From assembly GCF_002929845.1 (NCBI RefSeq), contig NZ_PJJS01000038.1:1-64000 (forward strand): a DNA stretch of 64,000 nt, written 5' to 3'. Position 1 is the stretch's first letter. Every line of letters starts with the position of its first letter. The stretch comes from Cryobacterium sp. M96 (lineage in GTDB: Bacteria; Actinomycetota; Actinomycetes; Actinomycetales; Microbacteriaceae). Under the pieces are notes generated by a model that did no database searches, was not told the DNA's origin, and worked only from the letters and a program-made list of their open reading frames with translations. Shown one piece after another: positions 1 to 9,207 of the stretch. A program made the position numbers and the translations under genes.

Positions 1-1
1 C

Positions 2-667
2 GAAGAAGAACAAGCGCGCATGGCGGCCGGGCAGCTGATCCCGGGGGCGGAGGCCGCGGCCCTCAGCGACGACCGTAACGGCGGTCAGAAACGCGCCGAC
101 ATCCTCCGTGGTGTGTTCGAAGCCGCCACCCGTGACCCGGGGACCCCGACCATGGGCGGCGCCGCCCCCACCGTCATGATCCACGTCAACCAGGCCGACC
201 TGACCGCCGACCATGGGGTGGGTTGGATCGACGGCGTCGAAGCGCCGATCTCGCTGACAAGTGTGAAGCAGGCGCTCTGCGCCGGCGGATTTCAGGAGAT
301 CCGGTTCGGGCCGCACAACGAGGTCCTCAGCCTCAGCACCGAGAATCGTTTCTTCAACCGGGCCCAACGCCGCGCCATCGCCGCCCGCGACGGCGGCTGC
401 ACCATTCCGGGGTGCACCGTGCCCGCCGCCTGGTGCGAAGTACACCACGTCACCCCCTGGTACCGCGGCGGAAAAACCGAGATCACCAACGGGGTCCTGC
501 TGTGTTGGTACCACCACCACAGCATCGACACCTCCGGCTGGAACATCCGCATGATCCGCGGCACACCCGAAGTCAGGGCACCCTACTGCTACGACCCCAC
601 CCGCACCTGGCGGCCTGGGGGAGGGGACCGGTTGGGGGCTCGACAGGCTCAACCAACGTTGGCGTGA
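2..667 (+). CDS. HNH endonuclease, DUF222/13E12 family, C-terminal part (5' end outside window)
   Basis: The frame is open to the left edge, so the first ATG inside the window (position 20) is probably not the true start; this is the C-terminal half of a longer protein. It ends in an HNH nuclease module: an FFNRAQRRA stretch, then CTIPGC, the EVHH metal and catalytic histidines, and LCWYHHH. This arrangement is typical of the large actinobacterial DUF222/13E12 family, whose members occur in many divergent copies per genome and whose cellular role is unclear. The last ten or so codons run through a copy of the short R3 repeat, so the C-terminus (GARQAQPTLA) is repeat-derived. Family assignment is firm; function beyond nuclease fold is not. 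Confidence 0.85.
   Translation, partial: EEEQARMAAGQLIPGAEAAALSDDRNGGQKRADILRGVFEAATRDPGTPTMGGAAPTVMIHVNQADLTADHGVGWIDGVEAPISLTSVKQALCAGGFQEIRFGPHNEVLSLSTENRFFNRAQRRAIAARDGGCTIPGCTVPAAWCEVHHVTPWYRGGKTEITNGVLLCWYHHHSIDTSGWNIRMIRGTPEVRAPYCYDPTRTWRPGGGDRLGARQAQPTLA
631..659. repeat. R3 short dispersed repeat (CTCGACAGGCTCAACCA type)
   Basis: This copy of a short motif (consensus near CTCGACAAGCTCAACCACC) lies over the last codons and stop of the HNH gene. Related copies are at 8278-8312, 17934-18025 and 51770-51832. Similar motifs are, to my knowledge, common between genes in Microbacteriaceae. Confidence 0.5.
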
Positions 668-806
668 TTTTTCGGGATCGGGTCACCAAATGGCTCAGAC
701 ACGGACGTTGGTTAGAGCCTCCGGAATCGAGTCACAGGTGCGTTCCGGGACAGAAAAACCCCCGCACCAAGTGAGAAAAACCGGGATGCGGAGGAACGAG
801 AAGCGC

Positions 807-896
807 GGAGACGGTGGGATTTGAACCCACGGTACCCCGTGAAGGGTACTCCACCTTAGCAGGGTGGTGCACTAAGCCGTACTATGCGACGTCTCC
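807..896 (-). tRNA. tRNA-Ser (anticodon GCU)
   Basis: Read on the minus strand, the 7-bp acceptor arms GGAGACG and CGTCTCC pair. The anticodon stem CCACC/GGTGG encloses the loop CTGCTAA, giving anticodon GCU (serine AGC/AGU codons). A long variable arm (GTACCCTTCACGGGGTAC) marks a class II tRNA, and the T-arm GTGGGTTCAAATCCCAC is canonical. The discriminator base would be G at 806. The 3' CCA is not encoded. Confidence 0.96.
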
Positions 897-985
897 TTGG
901 GGTCTGCAGCGCAAACCCACGTAGGCAAGCATAACGGTACTGACGGCATCCGCACGAACCGAGGACTGCGGGCGCCGCCCGGAGA

Positions 986-2230
986 CTACTGGTCCTCGAG
1001 CGACCGGCCTGCAGAGCAGGTGACGTCTCCGGCGGTCTGGCCCTGGACTGAATCGGAAAGCACTGCGGTCGGGGGCGTCGCGGCCGGATCCGGGACCGGT
1101 GCGGCCGGATCGGTCGTGGCATCGGGATCCGGGATCGCAGCCGGGTCCTCCGCAGCCGGGTCTCCGGCCAGTTGGAGCGAGTCGTCATCTTCGACGGCGG
1201 TGAACAGGTCGTCGAAGTCCGGCTGGATGGGTTCCACGCCGCCGTCAACATTGCCGGTCGGGGCCTGCACGAAGACCACCTTGCTGAGGTCGATGTCCTT
1301 CAGGGCCACGGCGATCGACGCCAGGGTGGAGACGTCGTTGAGACTCGTGGACAGGTTCATGTTGGCCGTGACGGCCTTGGCCAGCGAGTACACCTTGACG
1401 GGATCGGAGAGTGTGGACGCACTCTTCACGGTTCGTACGAGGGAGGACAGGAACACCTGCTGGTTGCTGATCCGCGTCAGGTCGCTGCCGTCGCCGACGC
1501 CGTGGCGGGTGCGCAGGAACTGCAGCGCCTCCAGACCCTCGAGCGTGTGCATTCCGGCCGGAAGGTAGGTGTTCGTGTACTCGTCTTCGATGTCTTCGGC
1601 GACACAGACCGGCACGCCGCCGACGGCCGTCGACATGGCCATGACGCCGTCGAACTGCACCTCTGCCGCGTAGGGGATGCTCAAACCGGTGAGCTTCTCG
1701 ACCGTGAGCACGGTGCAAGCCAGGCCACCGTAGGTGAGCGTGGTGTTGATTTTCTGGCTGCTCATCGCGTCGAAGGTGCCGCCGGCAGGGTCCGGGCACT
1801 CGGGGATGGGAACATACATGTCCCGGGGGAAGCTGATCACGGAGGCGTTGGTGTGGTCTTCGGAGATGTGCAGCAGCATGGTGACATCGTTGAGGTCGCC
1901 GGTGGAATCCTCCGGCCCGAAGGAGGCATCCTGACCCTTTCGGCTGTCACTGCCGACCACCAGCAGGTTCACGCCGCCCGGGATCGCATCGATCTTGGGG
2001 GCGGGACCCTCGGTCTCGTTGGCCAGGGGCACGCTCTCCTGCACACTCGACGCGACATCGTAGGTCGCGATCGCGGCGACGGATGCACCACTCACGAGCA
2101 GCACGGCCAGTGACGCGGCGAGCACCTTGGCCACGGTCACGAACGGGTTGGAGCGGCGCAGCCGGCCATGGCGGGCGATGGTACTGAGCTTCTTCGATCG
2201 TGTCGAGCGGGGGCGTAATTCGTCGCTCAC
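986..2230 (-). CDS. LytR-CpsA-Psr (LCP) family cell-wall glycopolymer ligase
   Basis: LCP enzymes transfer undecaprenyl-linked glycopolymers (teichoic-acid-like or arabinogalactan-like) onto peptidoglycan outside the membrane. The 414-residue product has a basic cytoplasmic N-terminus, one membrane segment at about residues 32-55, then the LCP core: VVGSDSR, ISFPRDMYVPIP, KINTTLTYGG, and the late FLRTRHGVGDGSDLTRISNQQ block with the conserved Arg and Asp residues. A Pro/Ala/Asp-rich tail of about 70 residues follows the domain. The start is GTG at 2230, preceded by a GAAGGGA Shine-Dalgarno sequence. The gene sits between two tRNA-Ser genes on the same strand. The precise polymer cannot be told from sequence. 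Confidence 0.93.
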   Translation of the reverse strand: MSDELRPRSTRSKKLSTIARHGRLRRSNPFVTVAKVLAASLAVLLVSGASVAAIATYDVASSVQESVPLANETEGPAPKIDAIPGGVNLLVVGSDSRKGQDASFGPEDSTGDLNDVTMLLHISEDHTNASVISFPRDMYVPIPECPDPAGGTFDAMSSQKINTTLTYGGLACTVLTVEKLTGLSIPYAAEVQFDGVMAMSTAVGGVPVCVAEDIEDEYTNTYLPAGMHTLEGLEALQFLRTRHGVGDGSDLTRISNQQVFLSSLVRTVKSASTLSDPVKVYSLAKAVTANMNLSTSLNDVSTLASIAVALKDIDLSKVVFVQAPTGNVDGGVEPIQPDFDDLFTAVEDDDSLQLAGDPAAEDPAAIPDPDATTDPAAPVPDPAATPPTAVLSDSVQGQTAGDVTCSAGRSLEDQ

Positions 2231-2272
2231 TCAGGTCCCTTCGTTTGTGCAGGTCGTGCAGAATCGAGGTGC

Positions 2273-2356
2273 GGAGGGCGTGGGATTCGAACCCACGAGA
2301 CATCTCTGCCCACCAGTTTTCAAGACTGGCTCCATCGGCCGCTCGGACAGCCCTCC
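2273..2356 (-). tRNA. tRNA-Ser (anticodon UGA)
   Basis: On the minus strand, acceptor arms GGAGGGC and GCCCTCC pair, the anticodon stem CCAGT/ACTGG holds the loop CTTGAAA (anticodon UGA, serine UCN codons), and there is a class II long variable arm. The T-arm CGTGGGTTCGAATCCCACG is canonical. CCA is not encoded. Together with tRNA-Ser(GCU) and serS it makes a serine-decoding neighbourhood. Confidence 0.96.
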
Positions 2357-2477
2357 CGGTTCGCTGCCCGCGGCGCTGGTATAACACGCGGTCGCGGACT
2401 AACGAATACCGACCGATTCTAGCCGCTTGCAGGCTCACCACAGTGCCAGAGGATGCTGGCAGCGGGCTGGGCACCGC

Positions 2478-3290
2478 CTACAGGCTGCTCAGAACGAGCG
2501 CGAGCCCATCTTCGTGAACGGCGCCGGTGATCTCGCCGGCCGCCGCGAGCACCTCGTGCGGAGCCTGCCCCATGGCCACTCCCCGACCCTGGACCGACGC
2601 CCACTGCAGCATCTCGATGTCGTTGCGCCCGTCGCCGACGGCCATCACGCGGCTCCGCGGAATCCCGAACTCGGCGCGCACCCGCTCCATGGCGGTGGCC
2701 TTGTTCACGCCGTCGGGGGCGATATCGAGCCAGGCAGTCCAGCCGATCGCGTAGCTCACCCGGTTCAGCCCCATCCGGTCGACGATCTGAAGAAAATCCT
2801 CCATGTCGTGGTCAGGCGAGATGACGACCACCCGGGTGGCGTCCTGGCGCAGCAGATCGTCGAACTCGACGTGCTCGCTATCCAGCCCGATCGTGGCATC
2901 CGGGAACGGCTCCGTGTAGCGGTAGAAGCCGCGCTCGTCTTCGACGGCGTACCTGGCACCGACCAGGTGCGAGCGGATCTGCATCAACACATCGGTCGGA
3001 TCGAAGGTCTCGACCCATTCGCGCCGGTACCCGGTGGGGGAAGCCGGGTCGCGGTGCAGGGTGATCGCACCGTTCGAGCAGACCACGAAGCGCGGGGTGA
3101 TGTCCAGGCGCTCGAGCACGGGGAGCGTGGTGGCGGACGAGCGCCCGGTGGCGAGCATGACCTCATGACCGGCCGCGGCGAGCCGCCGCACCTGGTCGAG
3201 GACGCCGTCGCTGATCGTGCCATTCTCGTGCATGGTGGTGCCGTCGATGTCGAGGGCCACCAGCCAGGGGGCATCCGTCGGCGTCGTCAT
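2478..3290 (-). CDS. HAD-superfamily phosphatase, Cof type
   Basis: This 270-residue product carries the HAD signatures in order: motif I DIDGT at residues 14-18, a CSNGA segment in the cap-linking region, and the late [10 protein letters not shown] motif that binds magnesium. The domain layout fits Cof-type IIB phosphatases, which hydrolyse small phosphorylated metabolites such as sugar phosphates or pyridoxal phosphate. The ATG at 3290 overlaps the serS stop in an ATGA, which decides the start against a longer frame open to 3551. It is therefore translationally coupled to serS. Substrate unknown. Confidence 0.9.
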   Translation of the reverse strand: MTTPTDAPWLVALDIDGTTMHENGTISDGVLDQVRRLAAAGHEVMLATGRSSATTLPVLERLDITPRFVVCSNGAITLHRDPASPTGYRREWVETFDPTDVLMQIRSHLVGARYAVEDERGFYRYTEPFPDATIGLDSEHVEFDDLLRQDATRVVVISPDHDMEDFLQIVDRMGLNRVSYAIGWTAWLDIAPDGVNKATAMERVRAEFGIPRSRVMAVGDGRNDIEMLQWASVQGRGVAMGQAPHEVLAAAGEITGAVHEDGLALVLSSL

Positions 3291-4555
3291 GCGCCCACCG
3301 GCCGAATGACGTCGAGGCCGCCCAGCCAGGGGCGCAGCGCCTCGGGGATGAGTACCGAGCCATCCGCTTGTTGGTGCGTTTCGAGCAGGGCCACAATCCA
3401 GCGGGTCGTCGCCAGGGTGCCGTTGAGGGTTGCGACCGGCGTGGTCTTGCCCGACTCGGTGCGGTAACGGATATCGAGCCGGCGCGCCTGGTAGGTCGTG
3501 CAGTTGCTCGTGCTGGTCAGTTCGCGGTAGGCGTTCTGGGTGGGGACCCACGCCTCGATGTCGAACTTGCGGGCGGCGCTGGAGCCGAGGTCGCCGGCGG
3601 CCACGTCGATGACGCGGTAGCTGAGGCCGAGCGCCTGAAGCATGTCCTCCTGCAGGGCGACGAGGCGGTCGTGCTCGGCCTCGGCATTCTCCGGCAGCAC
3701 GTAGGTGAACATCTCCAGCTTGTTGAACTGGTGCACCCGGATGATGCCGCGGGTGTCCTTGCCGCCCGAACCGGCCTCGCGCCGATAGCAGGTGGACCAG
3801 CCGGCGTAGCGGAGCGGTCCGCCGGACAGGTCCAGGATCTCGTCCGAGTGGTAGCCGGCGAGCGCGACCTCGCTGGTGCCGGTGAGGTAGAGATCGTCGG
3901 CGGGGAGGAAGTAGACCTCGTCGGCGTGCTCGCCGAGGAACCCGGTGCCGTCCATGATCTCGGGCCGCACCAGGGTGGGCGTGATCAGGGGGATGAAGCC
4001 GGCCGCCAGCGCCCGGTCGAGCGCCATGTTCATCAGCGCGATCTCGAGGCGGGCGCCGATGCCGCGCAGGAAGTAGAACCGGGCGCCGGACACTTTGGCC
4101 CCTCGGGCCATGTCGATGGCACCGAGCAGTTCGCCCAGCTCGAGGTGGTCGCGCGGCTCGAAGTCGAAGGCGGGCACGGCGCCATGGGTGCGGAGGGTGA
4201 CGAAGTTCTCTTCACCGCCGGCCGGTACGCCGTCGATGACGGGGTTCGCGAGGGTGCGCACGACCGCGGTGAACAGCGCCTCGGCCTCGCTCGAGGCGGC
4301 CGCGGCGGACTTGACGTCGGCAGCGAGGCTCTGTGCCTGGGCGACGAGGGCCTTCTTCTCCGCGGGAGGCGCGGAGGCCACTTGCTTGCCGAACTGGTTC
4401 TGGGCGGCACGCAGCGCCTCGAACGCCCGGATAGTGGCGCGACGCTCCGCGTCGGCGGCGAGCGCGTCGTCGACCGCCTCGACCGACGCACCGCGCGCTT
4501 TCTGCGAACGCTTGATGAGGTCAGGATTCTCTCGCAGCAGCACAGGATCAATCAC
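3287..4555 (-). CDS. serS: serine--tRNA ligase
   Basis: Class II seryl-tRNA synthetase of 422 residues, charging the tRNA-Ser species, two of which lie just downstream. Visible parts are the N-terminal antiparallel coiled-coil arm (about residues 30-100, rich in Ala/Glu/Lys), motif 2 with [22 protein letters not shown], the [12 protein letters not shown] serine-binding region, and motif 3 [12 protein letters not shown]. The start is GTG at 4555. A TAGACT hexamer on the minus strand (4562-4567) ends 6 nt before it, and there is no Shine-Dalgarno sequence, so the transcript is probably leaderless. Divergent from the kinase gene at 4604 and coupled to the HAD gene downstream. Confidence 0.98.
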   Translation of the reverse strand: MIDPVLLRENPDLIKRSQKARGASVEAVDDALAADAERRATIRAFEALRAAQNQFGKQVASAPPAEKKALVAQAQSLAADVKSAAAASSEAEALFTAVVRTLANPVIDGVPAGGEENFVTLRTHGAVPAFDFEPRDHLELGELLGAIDMARGAKVSGARFYFLRGIGARLEIALMNMALDRALAAGFIPLITPTLVRPEIMDGTGFLGEHADEVYFLPADDLYLTGTSEVALAGYHSDEILDLSGGPLRYAGWSTCYRREAGSGGKDTRGIIRVHQFNKLEMFTYVLPENAEAEHDRLVALQEDMLQALGLSYRVIDVAAGDLGSSAARKFDIEAWVPTQNAYRELTSTSNCTTYQARRLDIRYRTESGKTTPVATLNGTLATTRWIVALLETHQQADGSVLIPEALRPWLGGLDVIRPVGA

Positions 4556-4603
4556 CGAATCAGTCTACAAGCGCATGGTCCGGCACCTTGCTAGCCTTAC
4601 CGC

Positions 4604-5599
4604 GTGGATACTCCCGATCAACCGACAGTTGTTCGGCGGGCGGCAATCGTCTACAACCCCACCAAAGTCGACCTGGACCGCCTGCGGGCGAGCGTGGCCC
4701 GCGCGGAGACCGCGTCGGACTGGGCCGGCTCGCTCTGGCTCCCGACCGCCGCGGACGACGCCGGCAGGCAAGCCGCCCGGCTCGCCCTGGCGAAGGGTGC
4801 GTCCCTGGTGCTCGTGGCGGGCGGCGACGGCACGATTCGCGCGATCGCCGACGTGCTCCGTGGCTCCGGTGTGCCCCTGGCCATCGTGCCCCTCGGCACC
4901 GGCAATCTGCTGGCCCGCAACCTGGGCCTGCCGCTGTCGAACCTTGACGAGGCCACCATGGTTGCCTTCACGGGCGGAAACAAGCCGATCGACGTGGGTG
5001 TGGCATCCGTGCGCACCGACGACGGCGCCCTGGCCGACCACGTCTTCCTCGTGATGGCGGGCATCGGCATCGACGCCCAGATGGTCGTGAGCACGCGGCC
5101 CGAACTGAAGCGGGCGGTGGGCTGGCTGGCCTACGTCGACGCCGTGGCGCGCGTGCTCCCCCGGGTCAAGCCGTTCCAGATCCGGTACAGCCTGAACGGG
5201 CGCCCGCACCGGCCGGCGCACGTGAGCACCATCCTGATCGGCAATTGCGGCCTGCTGCCGGGAAATATCCAGATTCTGCCGGATGCCCGCCTCGACGACG
5301 GCATCCTCGACATCGCCATGCTGCAGCCCAAGGGTGTGCTCGGCTGGCTCACAATCTGGCGCCGGGTGACGTGGGAGAACGGCGTTCTGCGCCGCTCGGC
5401 GGCCGGGCGTCGCATCATCGAGCGAACCGAATCGACCACTGCACGGGTGCTGACGACGCTGCACGCCGCCGATATCCGGATCGTGCTGGTCGAGGCGCAG
5501 GAGTTCGAGGTGGACGGCGACGCGCTCGGCCCGGTGCGCTCGGTGTCCCTGCGCACCGACCCTGCCGCCCTCGTCCTGCGGGTTCCCGTCGCGGCCTGA
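4604..5599 (+). CDS. diacylglycerol kinase family lipid kinase (DagK/YegS-like)
   Basis: Diacylglycerol-kinase catalytic domain protein of 331 residues. The ATP-binding GGDGT motif is at residues 73-77, followed by PLGTGNLLARNLGLP, and a C-terminal beta-sandwich ends with the EFEVDGDALGP block typical of the family. Such proteins phosphorylate diacylglycerol or related lipids at the inner membrane face. Start is GTG at 4604; TAGCCT at 4592-4597 ends 6 nt upstream, suggesting leaderless transcription. The 48-bp gap to serS holds both divergent promoters. Exact lipid substrate not known. Confidence 0.92.
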   Translation: MDTPDQPTVVRRAAIVYNPTKVDLDRLRASVARAETASDWAGSLWLPTAADDAGRQAARLALAKGASLVLVAGGDGTIRAIADVLRGSGVPLAIVPLGTGNLLARNLGLPLSNLDEATMVAFTGGNKPIDVGVASVRTDDGALADHVFLVMAGIGIDAQMVVSTRPELKRAVGWLAYVDAVARVLPRVKPFQIRYSLNGRPHRPAHVSTILIGNCGLLPGNIQILPDARLDDGILDIAMLQPKGVLGWLTIWRRVTWENGVLRRSAAGRRIIERTESTTARVLTTLHAADIRIVLVEAQEFEVDGDALGPVRSVSLRTDPAALVLRVPVAA

Positions 5600-5605
5600 G
5601 GGCCG

Positions 5606-5658
5606 GGCCGGGCTGGACTGGGCTGGGCTGGGCTGGGCTGGGCTGGGCAGGGCTGGTG
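5606..5658. repeat. GGGCT pentanucleotide tandem repeat
   Basis: About six consecutive GGGCT units, with degenerate flanks, fill the gap between the convergent lipid kinase and pheA genes. It is G-rich on the plus strand. No coding role; it may be a slippage-prone tract. Confidence 0.7.
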
Positions 5659-5664
5659 GGACCG

Positions 5665-6606
5665 TCAGACCGCGGGCTCGCCGAGCAGGCCGCGCAGCCA
5701 GGCGCGCGCACCGATGAAAACGTTGTCGTTGTAGCGCGAGGTGAACTCGATCGGCTGCTTGTCGGCCCGCGGGTACGAGCCGAGGAAGATCACCTGGGGG
5801 CTGAACCGGCGCAGGCCGAGCAGCGCGTCGGCCACGCGTTCGTCGTGGATATGACCGTCGGCATCGATCACGAACCGGTAGCGCCCCAGGGCGTCGCCGA
5901 TGGGGCGCGACTGGATCAGGCTGAGGTTGACGCCCCGGGTGGCGAACTGCTCGAGCATCTCGAGCAGGGCGCCTGAGCGGTCTTCGGGCAGCTCCACGAT
6001 CAGGCTGGTCTTGTCGGCGCCAGTGCGGGGCGGCACGGTGGTGGTTCGGCTGACGAGCACGAAGCGGGTGACCGCGTTGGCGTTGTCGCCGATACTGCGG
6101 GCGAGCACGACCACATCGTGGTGCTTCTCGATGCCGGGCGGGGCGATGGCAGCATCCGCCTGCCCTGATTCGACCAGCGACGCGGCGGCGGCCACGTTGC
6201 TCGACGCCGGAAGGTGGCCGTGGTGCGGCAGATTGGATTCCAGCCAGCGGCGGCACTGCGCATAGGCGACCGGATGCGCGTTGACGATCTTCACATCGGC
6301 CAGCGCGGTGCCCGGGCGAGCCACCAGGACGAAGTTCACCGGAACCAGGTACTCGCCGATGATGCGCAGGTCGGGCACGCTCGCGAGGGCATCCTGCGTG
6401 GCGGACACGCCACCGTCGACGGAGTTCTCGATCGCGATCATCGCGGCCACACTACGGCCGGACACGACGTCGTCGAACGCCTCGCCGACATTGTTCACGG
6501 CCCGCCACGGCTTGCCCTGGGCTTCGACGACCTGGGTGAGGGCTGCCTCGGTGAAGGTGCCCGTCGGCCCAAGGAAGCTGTAGCTGACATTGCGCGACTC
6601 GGACAT
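5665..6606 (-). CDS. pheA: prephenate dehydratase
   Basis: Converts prephenate to phenylpyruvate for phenylalanine synthesis. The 313-residue monofunctional enzyme opens with [13 protein letters not shown] and [14 protein letters not shown], has the catalytic TRF triad (AVTRFVLVS), then a C-terminal ACT domain from about residue 205. The usual phenylalanine-sensing ESRP motif of the ACT domain reads QSRP here. The ATG at 6606 is preceded by minus-strand TAGGCT (6614-6619) with a 7-nt gap, so the mRNA is likely leaderless. The frame stays open far upstream (to 8205) only because it is antisense to pgm. Divergent from pgm. Confidence 0.96.
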   Translation of the reverse strand: MSESRNVSYSFLGPTGTFTEAALTQVVEAQGKPWRAVNNVGEAFDDVVSGRSVAAMIAIENSVDGGVSATQDALASVPDLRIIGEYLVPVNFVLVARPGTALADVKIVNAHPVAYAQCRRWLESNLPHHGHLPASSNVAAAASLVESGQADAAIAPPGIEKHHDVVVLARSIGDNANAVTRFVLVSRTTTVPPRTGADKTSLIVELPEDRSGALLEMLEQFATRGVNLSLIQSRPIGDALGRYRFVIDADGHIHDERVADALLGLRRFSPQVIFLGSYPRADKQPIEFTSRYNDNVFIGARAWLRGLLGEPAV

Positions 6607-6642
6607 GCAGATCAGCCTAGTTGCAGTGCAAGACTGGACACC

Positions 6643-8259
6643 ATGAACGAACGCGCGGGCACAGCGGCCCTGGAATCTGACCTTGTCGATGTCGAAGCGC
6701 TGGTGAAGGCGTACTACGACCTGAAACCGGATGTCACGGTGCCAGGCCAGCGAGTGGCCTTCGGCACCTCCGGTCACCGAGGGAGCTCCCTCAACACGGC
6801 CTTCAATGAAGACCACATCATCGCGACCACGCAGGCGATCGTTGAATTCCGCGCCATGCAGGGCATCACCGGGCCGCTCTTCATCGGCACCGACCCGCAC
6901 GCCCTGAGCGCGCCAGCCTATACGACCGCCCTCGAAGTGCTCGTCGCGAACGGCGTGCGCGTGCTGGTCGACGAGTTCGACGACTATGTGCCTACTCCGG
7001 CCCTCTCGCACGCGATCCTGGCCTACAACCGGGCCGGGAACAGCGACGAGGCCGATGGGATCGTGGTCACCCCGAGCCACAACCCGCCCTCCGACGGCGG
7101 CTTCAAATACAACCCACCGCACGGCGGACCGGCCGACAGCGACGCCACCTCGTGGATCGCCGCCCGGGCCAACGAACTCATCGCCGCCGGGCTCAATGAT
7201 GTCAAAAAAAGCGAGCCCAGCGCGGTCGAGACCTACGACTTCCGCGGTGGGTACGTGAATGACCTTGAGAACATCATCGACATGGCCGCCATCAAGGCCA
7301 GCGGCATTCGTATCGGAGCCGACCCGCTCGGCGGCGCGAGCGTGGGCTACTGGGGTGCGATTCGCGACCGCTACGAGCTCAACCTGACCGTGATCAACCC
7401 CCACGTCGACCCCACCTGGCGCTTCATGACCCTGGACTGGGACGGCAAGATCCGGATGGATCCGTCGAGCCCGTCCGTGATGGCATCCGTCGCCGCCCAC
7501 AAGGACGAGTTCGACATCGTCACCGGCAACGACGCCGACGCCGACCGGCACGGTATCGTCACCCCCGACGGCGGGCTGATGAACCCGAACCACTTCCTGG
7601 CCGTGGCCATCGACTACCTGTACAGCCACCGCGAAGGCTGGCGGGCGGATGCCGCGATCGGCAAGACGCTCGTCTCCTCCACCATGATCGACCGCGTCGC
7701 GGGTTTCCTCGGCCGCGACCTCTGGGAGGTGCCGGTCGGATTCAAGTGGTTCGTTCCGGGCCTGATCGACGGCTCGGTCGCCTTCGGCGGCGAGGAGAGC
7801 GCCGGCGCCAGCTTCGTGCGCTTTGACGGAACCGTCTGGACCACCGATAAAGACGGCATCCTGCTGGCCCTGCTCGCCTCGGAGATTCTCGCCGTGACCG
7901 GCAAGACGCCCAGCCAACGCTACGCCGAGCTGGCCGAGCACTTCGGCGACCCGGCCTACGCTCGCGTGGACGCGGCCGCGACGCCCGCCCAGAAGGCGCA
8001 GCTGTCCAAGCTCGACGGAGCCGCCATCACGGCCACCGAACTCGCCGGCGAGAAGATCATCGCCAAGCTGAGTCACGCTCCCGGCAACGGTGCGGCAATC
8101 GGCGGCGTCAAGGTCGTCACCGAGAACGCCTGGTTCGCGGCCCGGCCGAGTGGCACCGAGGACGTTTACAAGATCTACGCCGAGTCCTTCACTGGCCCGG
8201 AACACCTGAAGCAGGTTCAGATCGAGGCCAAGGCCATCGTTGACGGCGCCATCGCCTGA
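6643..8259 (+). CDS. pgm: phosphoglucomutase (alpha-D-glucose 1,6-bisphosphate-dependent)
   Basis: Interconverts glucose 1-phosphate and glucose 6-phosphate. The 538-residue length matches bacterial Pgm of the alpha-phosphohexomutase family. Key sites are FGTSGHRG near the N-terminus, the phosphoserine loop [11 protein letters not shown] (Ser145), the magnesium loop [10 protein letters not shown], sugar-binding [10 protein letters not shown], and the phosphate-binding [10 protein letters not shown] near the C-terminus. The start at 6643 matches the family N-terminus; only a weak AAGACT hexamer lies upstream. It could take glucose 1-phosphate from the putative phosphorylase encoded at 12988. 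Confidence 0.97.
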   Translation: MNERAGTAALESDLVDVEALVKAYYDLKPDVTVPGQRVAFGTSGHRGSSLNTAFNEDHIIATTQAIVEFRAMQGITGPLFIGTDPHALSAPAYTTALEVLVANGVRVLVDEFDDYVPTPALSHAILAYNRAGNSDEADGIVVTPSHNPPSDGGFKYNPPHGGPADSDATSWIAARANELIAAGLNDVKKSEPSAVETYDFRGGYVNDLENIIDMAAIKASGIRIGADPLGGASVGYWGAIRDRYELNLTVINPHVDPTWRFMTLDWDGKIRMDPSSPSVMASVAAHKDEFDIVTGNDADADRHGIVTPDGGLMNPNHFLAVAIDYLYSHREGWRADAAIGKTLVSSTMIDRVAGFLGRDLWEVPVGFKWFVPGLIDGSVAFGGEESAGASFVRFDGTVWTTDKDGILLALLASEILAVTGKTPSQRYAELAEHFGDPAYARVDAAATPAQKAQLSKLDGAAITATELAGEKIIAKLSHAPGNGAAIGGVKVVTENAWFAARPSGTEDVYKIYAESFTGPEHLKQVQIEAKAIVDGAIA

Positions 8260-8277
8260 CGCGTCTGGTCCGGACCG

Positions 8278-8312
8278 GCTTGACCACCGCGGCGGTCGAG
8301 CCTGTCGGGACC
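8278..8312. repeat. R3 short dispersed repeat, two facing half-copies
   Basis: GGCTTGACCACC and GGTCGAGCCTGTCGGGACC lie face to face just after the pgm stop, between pgm and the converging amidase gene. They may form a small hairpin with a terminator-like role (inference). Confidence 0.45.
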
Positions 8313-8342
8313 GGAGATCAGCAGTAGGGAGTGCTTCGGTAC

Positions 8343-9053
8343 CTAGGGAATGCTCCAGTAGTACGCCGTGGCGCCCGGGTGCTTCTCGGTGATCGCGTAG
8401 TCGACCGACCGGAAGTCGGTGTCGTCGGTGTGGCCGGCATAGTAGATTTGGATGTCGTCGCCCGACCCCTCGATCCGGGTGACGACCCCGGTGTGGTCGC
8501 GGTCCCCGGAGTTGTCCCAGTCGAACTGGGCGACGTCGCCGAGCTTGACCTGGTCGCGCTGGTCATCCGTGAGGGCGGTGGCGCGGCCGGACTGCGCGAC
8601 GTAGTCCCGGAACGCGGTTGAGCTGATCCACGGTGACGAGGTGTCGAAGTCGGAGCCGATTCCCTCTGCGTACCACTGGTCGTCCATGGTCCAGCCCCGC
8701 TCAATCAGGGATTGGCTGGTGAAATTGACGCAGTCGTTGTCGGTGATGACGCCGTAGCCATCCGTGTTGTAGTCGGTCCAGTGGGCGAGCATGTAACTCA
8801 CCTGCGCCTGCACCTGGGCGTCGATGGGAACCGGCTCTGCGGCCTCCGCGGGGGCGACCCGATCTGCAGCCGTCGCGTCAGACGCGGCCGCATCGGCCTT
8901 CGGCGCCGTTTGCGTGGAGTCAGCAGCCGGGGTCGGAGTCGCCGAGACGACGGGTTCATCCCCAGTCATCCCGGCCACGGCGGCCGTTCCGGCCACGAGA
9001 CCGCCCAGAACGAGGACGGCAGCGACGATGCGGAAGCGTCGGGTCAGAACCAC
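8343..9053 (-). CDS. secreted amidase-domain protein (Amidase_6-like)
   Basis: The 236-residue product begins with a basic stretch and a hydrophobic segment (about residues 8-30), consistent with a signal peptide or membrane anchor, then a Ser/Thr/Ala/Pro-rich linker. The C-terminal half matches the putative amidase domain often called Amidase_6: GVITDNDCVNFTSQ with the presumed catalytic Cys near residue 108, then DHTGVVT and a conserved YYAGHTDD. Start is GTG at 9053 with AGAGAG upstream; the frame is open further up but lacks a signal. A role in peptidoglycan or peptide cleavage outside the cell is inferred. It lies beside another cell-wall enzyme gene on the same strand. Confidence 0.82.
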   Translation of the reverse strand: MVLTRRFRIVAAVLVLGGLVAGTAAVAGMTGDEPVVSATPTPAADSTQTAPKADAAASDATAADRVAPAEAAEPVPIDAQVQAQVSYMLAHWTDYNTDGYGVITDNDCVNFTSQSLIERGWTMDDQWYAEGIGSDFDTSSPWISSTAFRDYVAQSGRATALTDDQRDQVKLGDVAQFDWDNSGDRDHTGVVTRIEGSGDDIQIYYAGHTDDTDFRSVDYAITEKHPGATAYYWSIP

Positions 9054-9207
9054 AGATTTCTCTCTTCGTTCGGGGTGCCACCGGGGTGTGTGGCAGACAC
9101 GCCCTGTTCGGGGGACGGTTCCCAGACAATCACACTTATCCGGGAAATGCCCGGGTGGACGACACACCGGCCCTGCGCCGATCAGGAAACGGGATTGGGG
9201 AACGAGA

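Noticed and set aside
5606-5658. CRISPR-like or rho-utilisation repeat at the GGGCT tract
   Set aside because: Units are five bases with no spacers; it is a simple microsatellite.
5665-8205. An 846-aa minus-strand open frame spanning pheA and the whole of pgm
   Set aside because: Only the 5665-6606 part has prephenate dehydratase motifs; the rest is antisense to pgm, a shadow typical of high-GC DNA.
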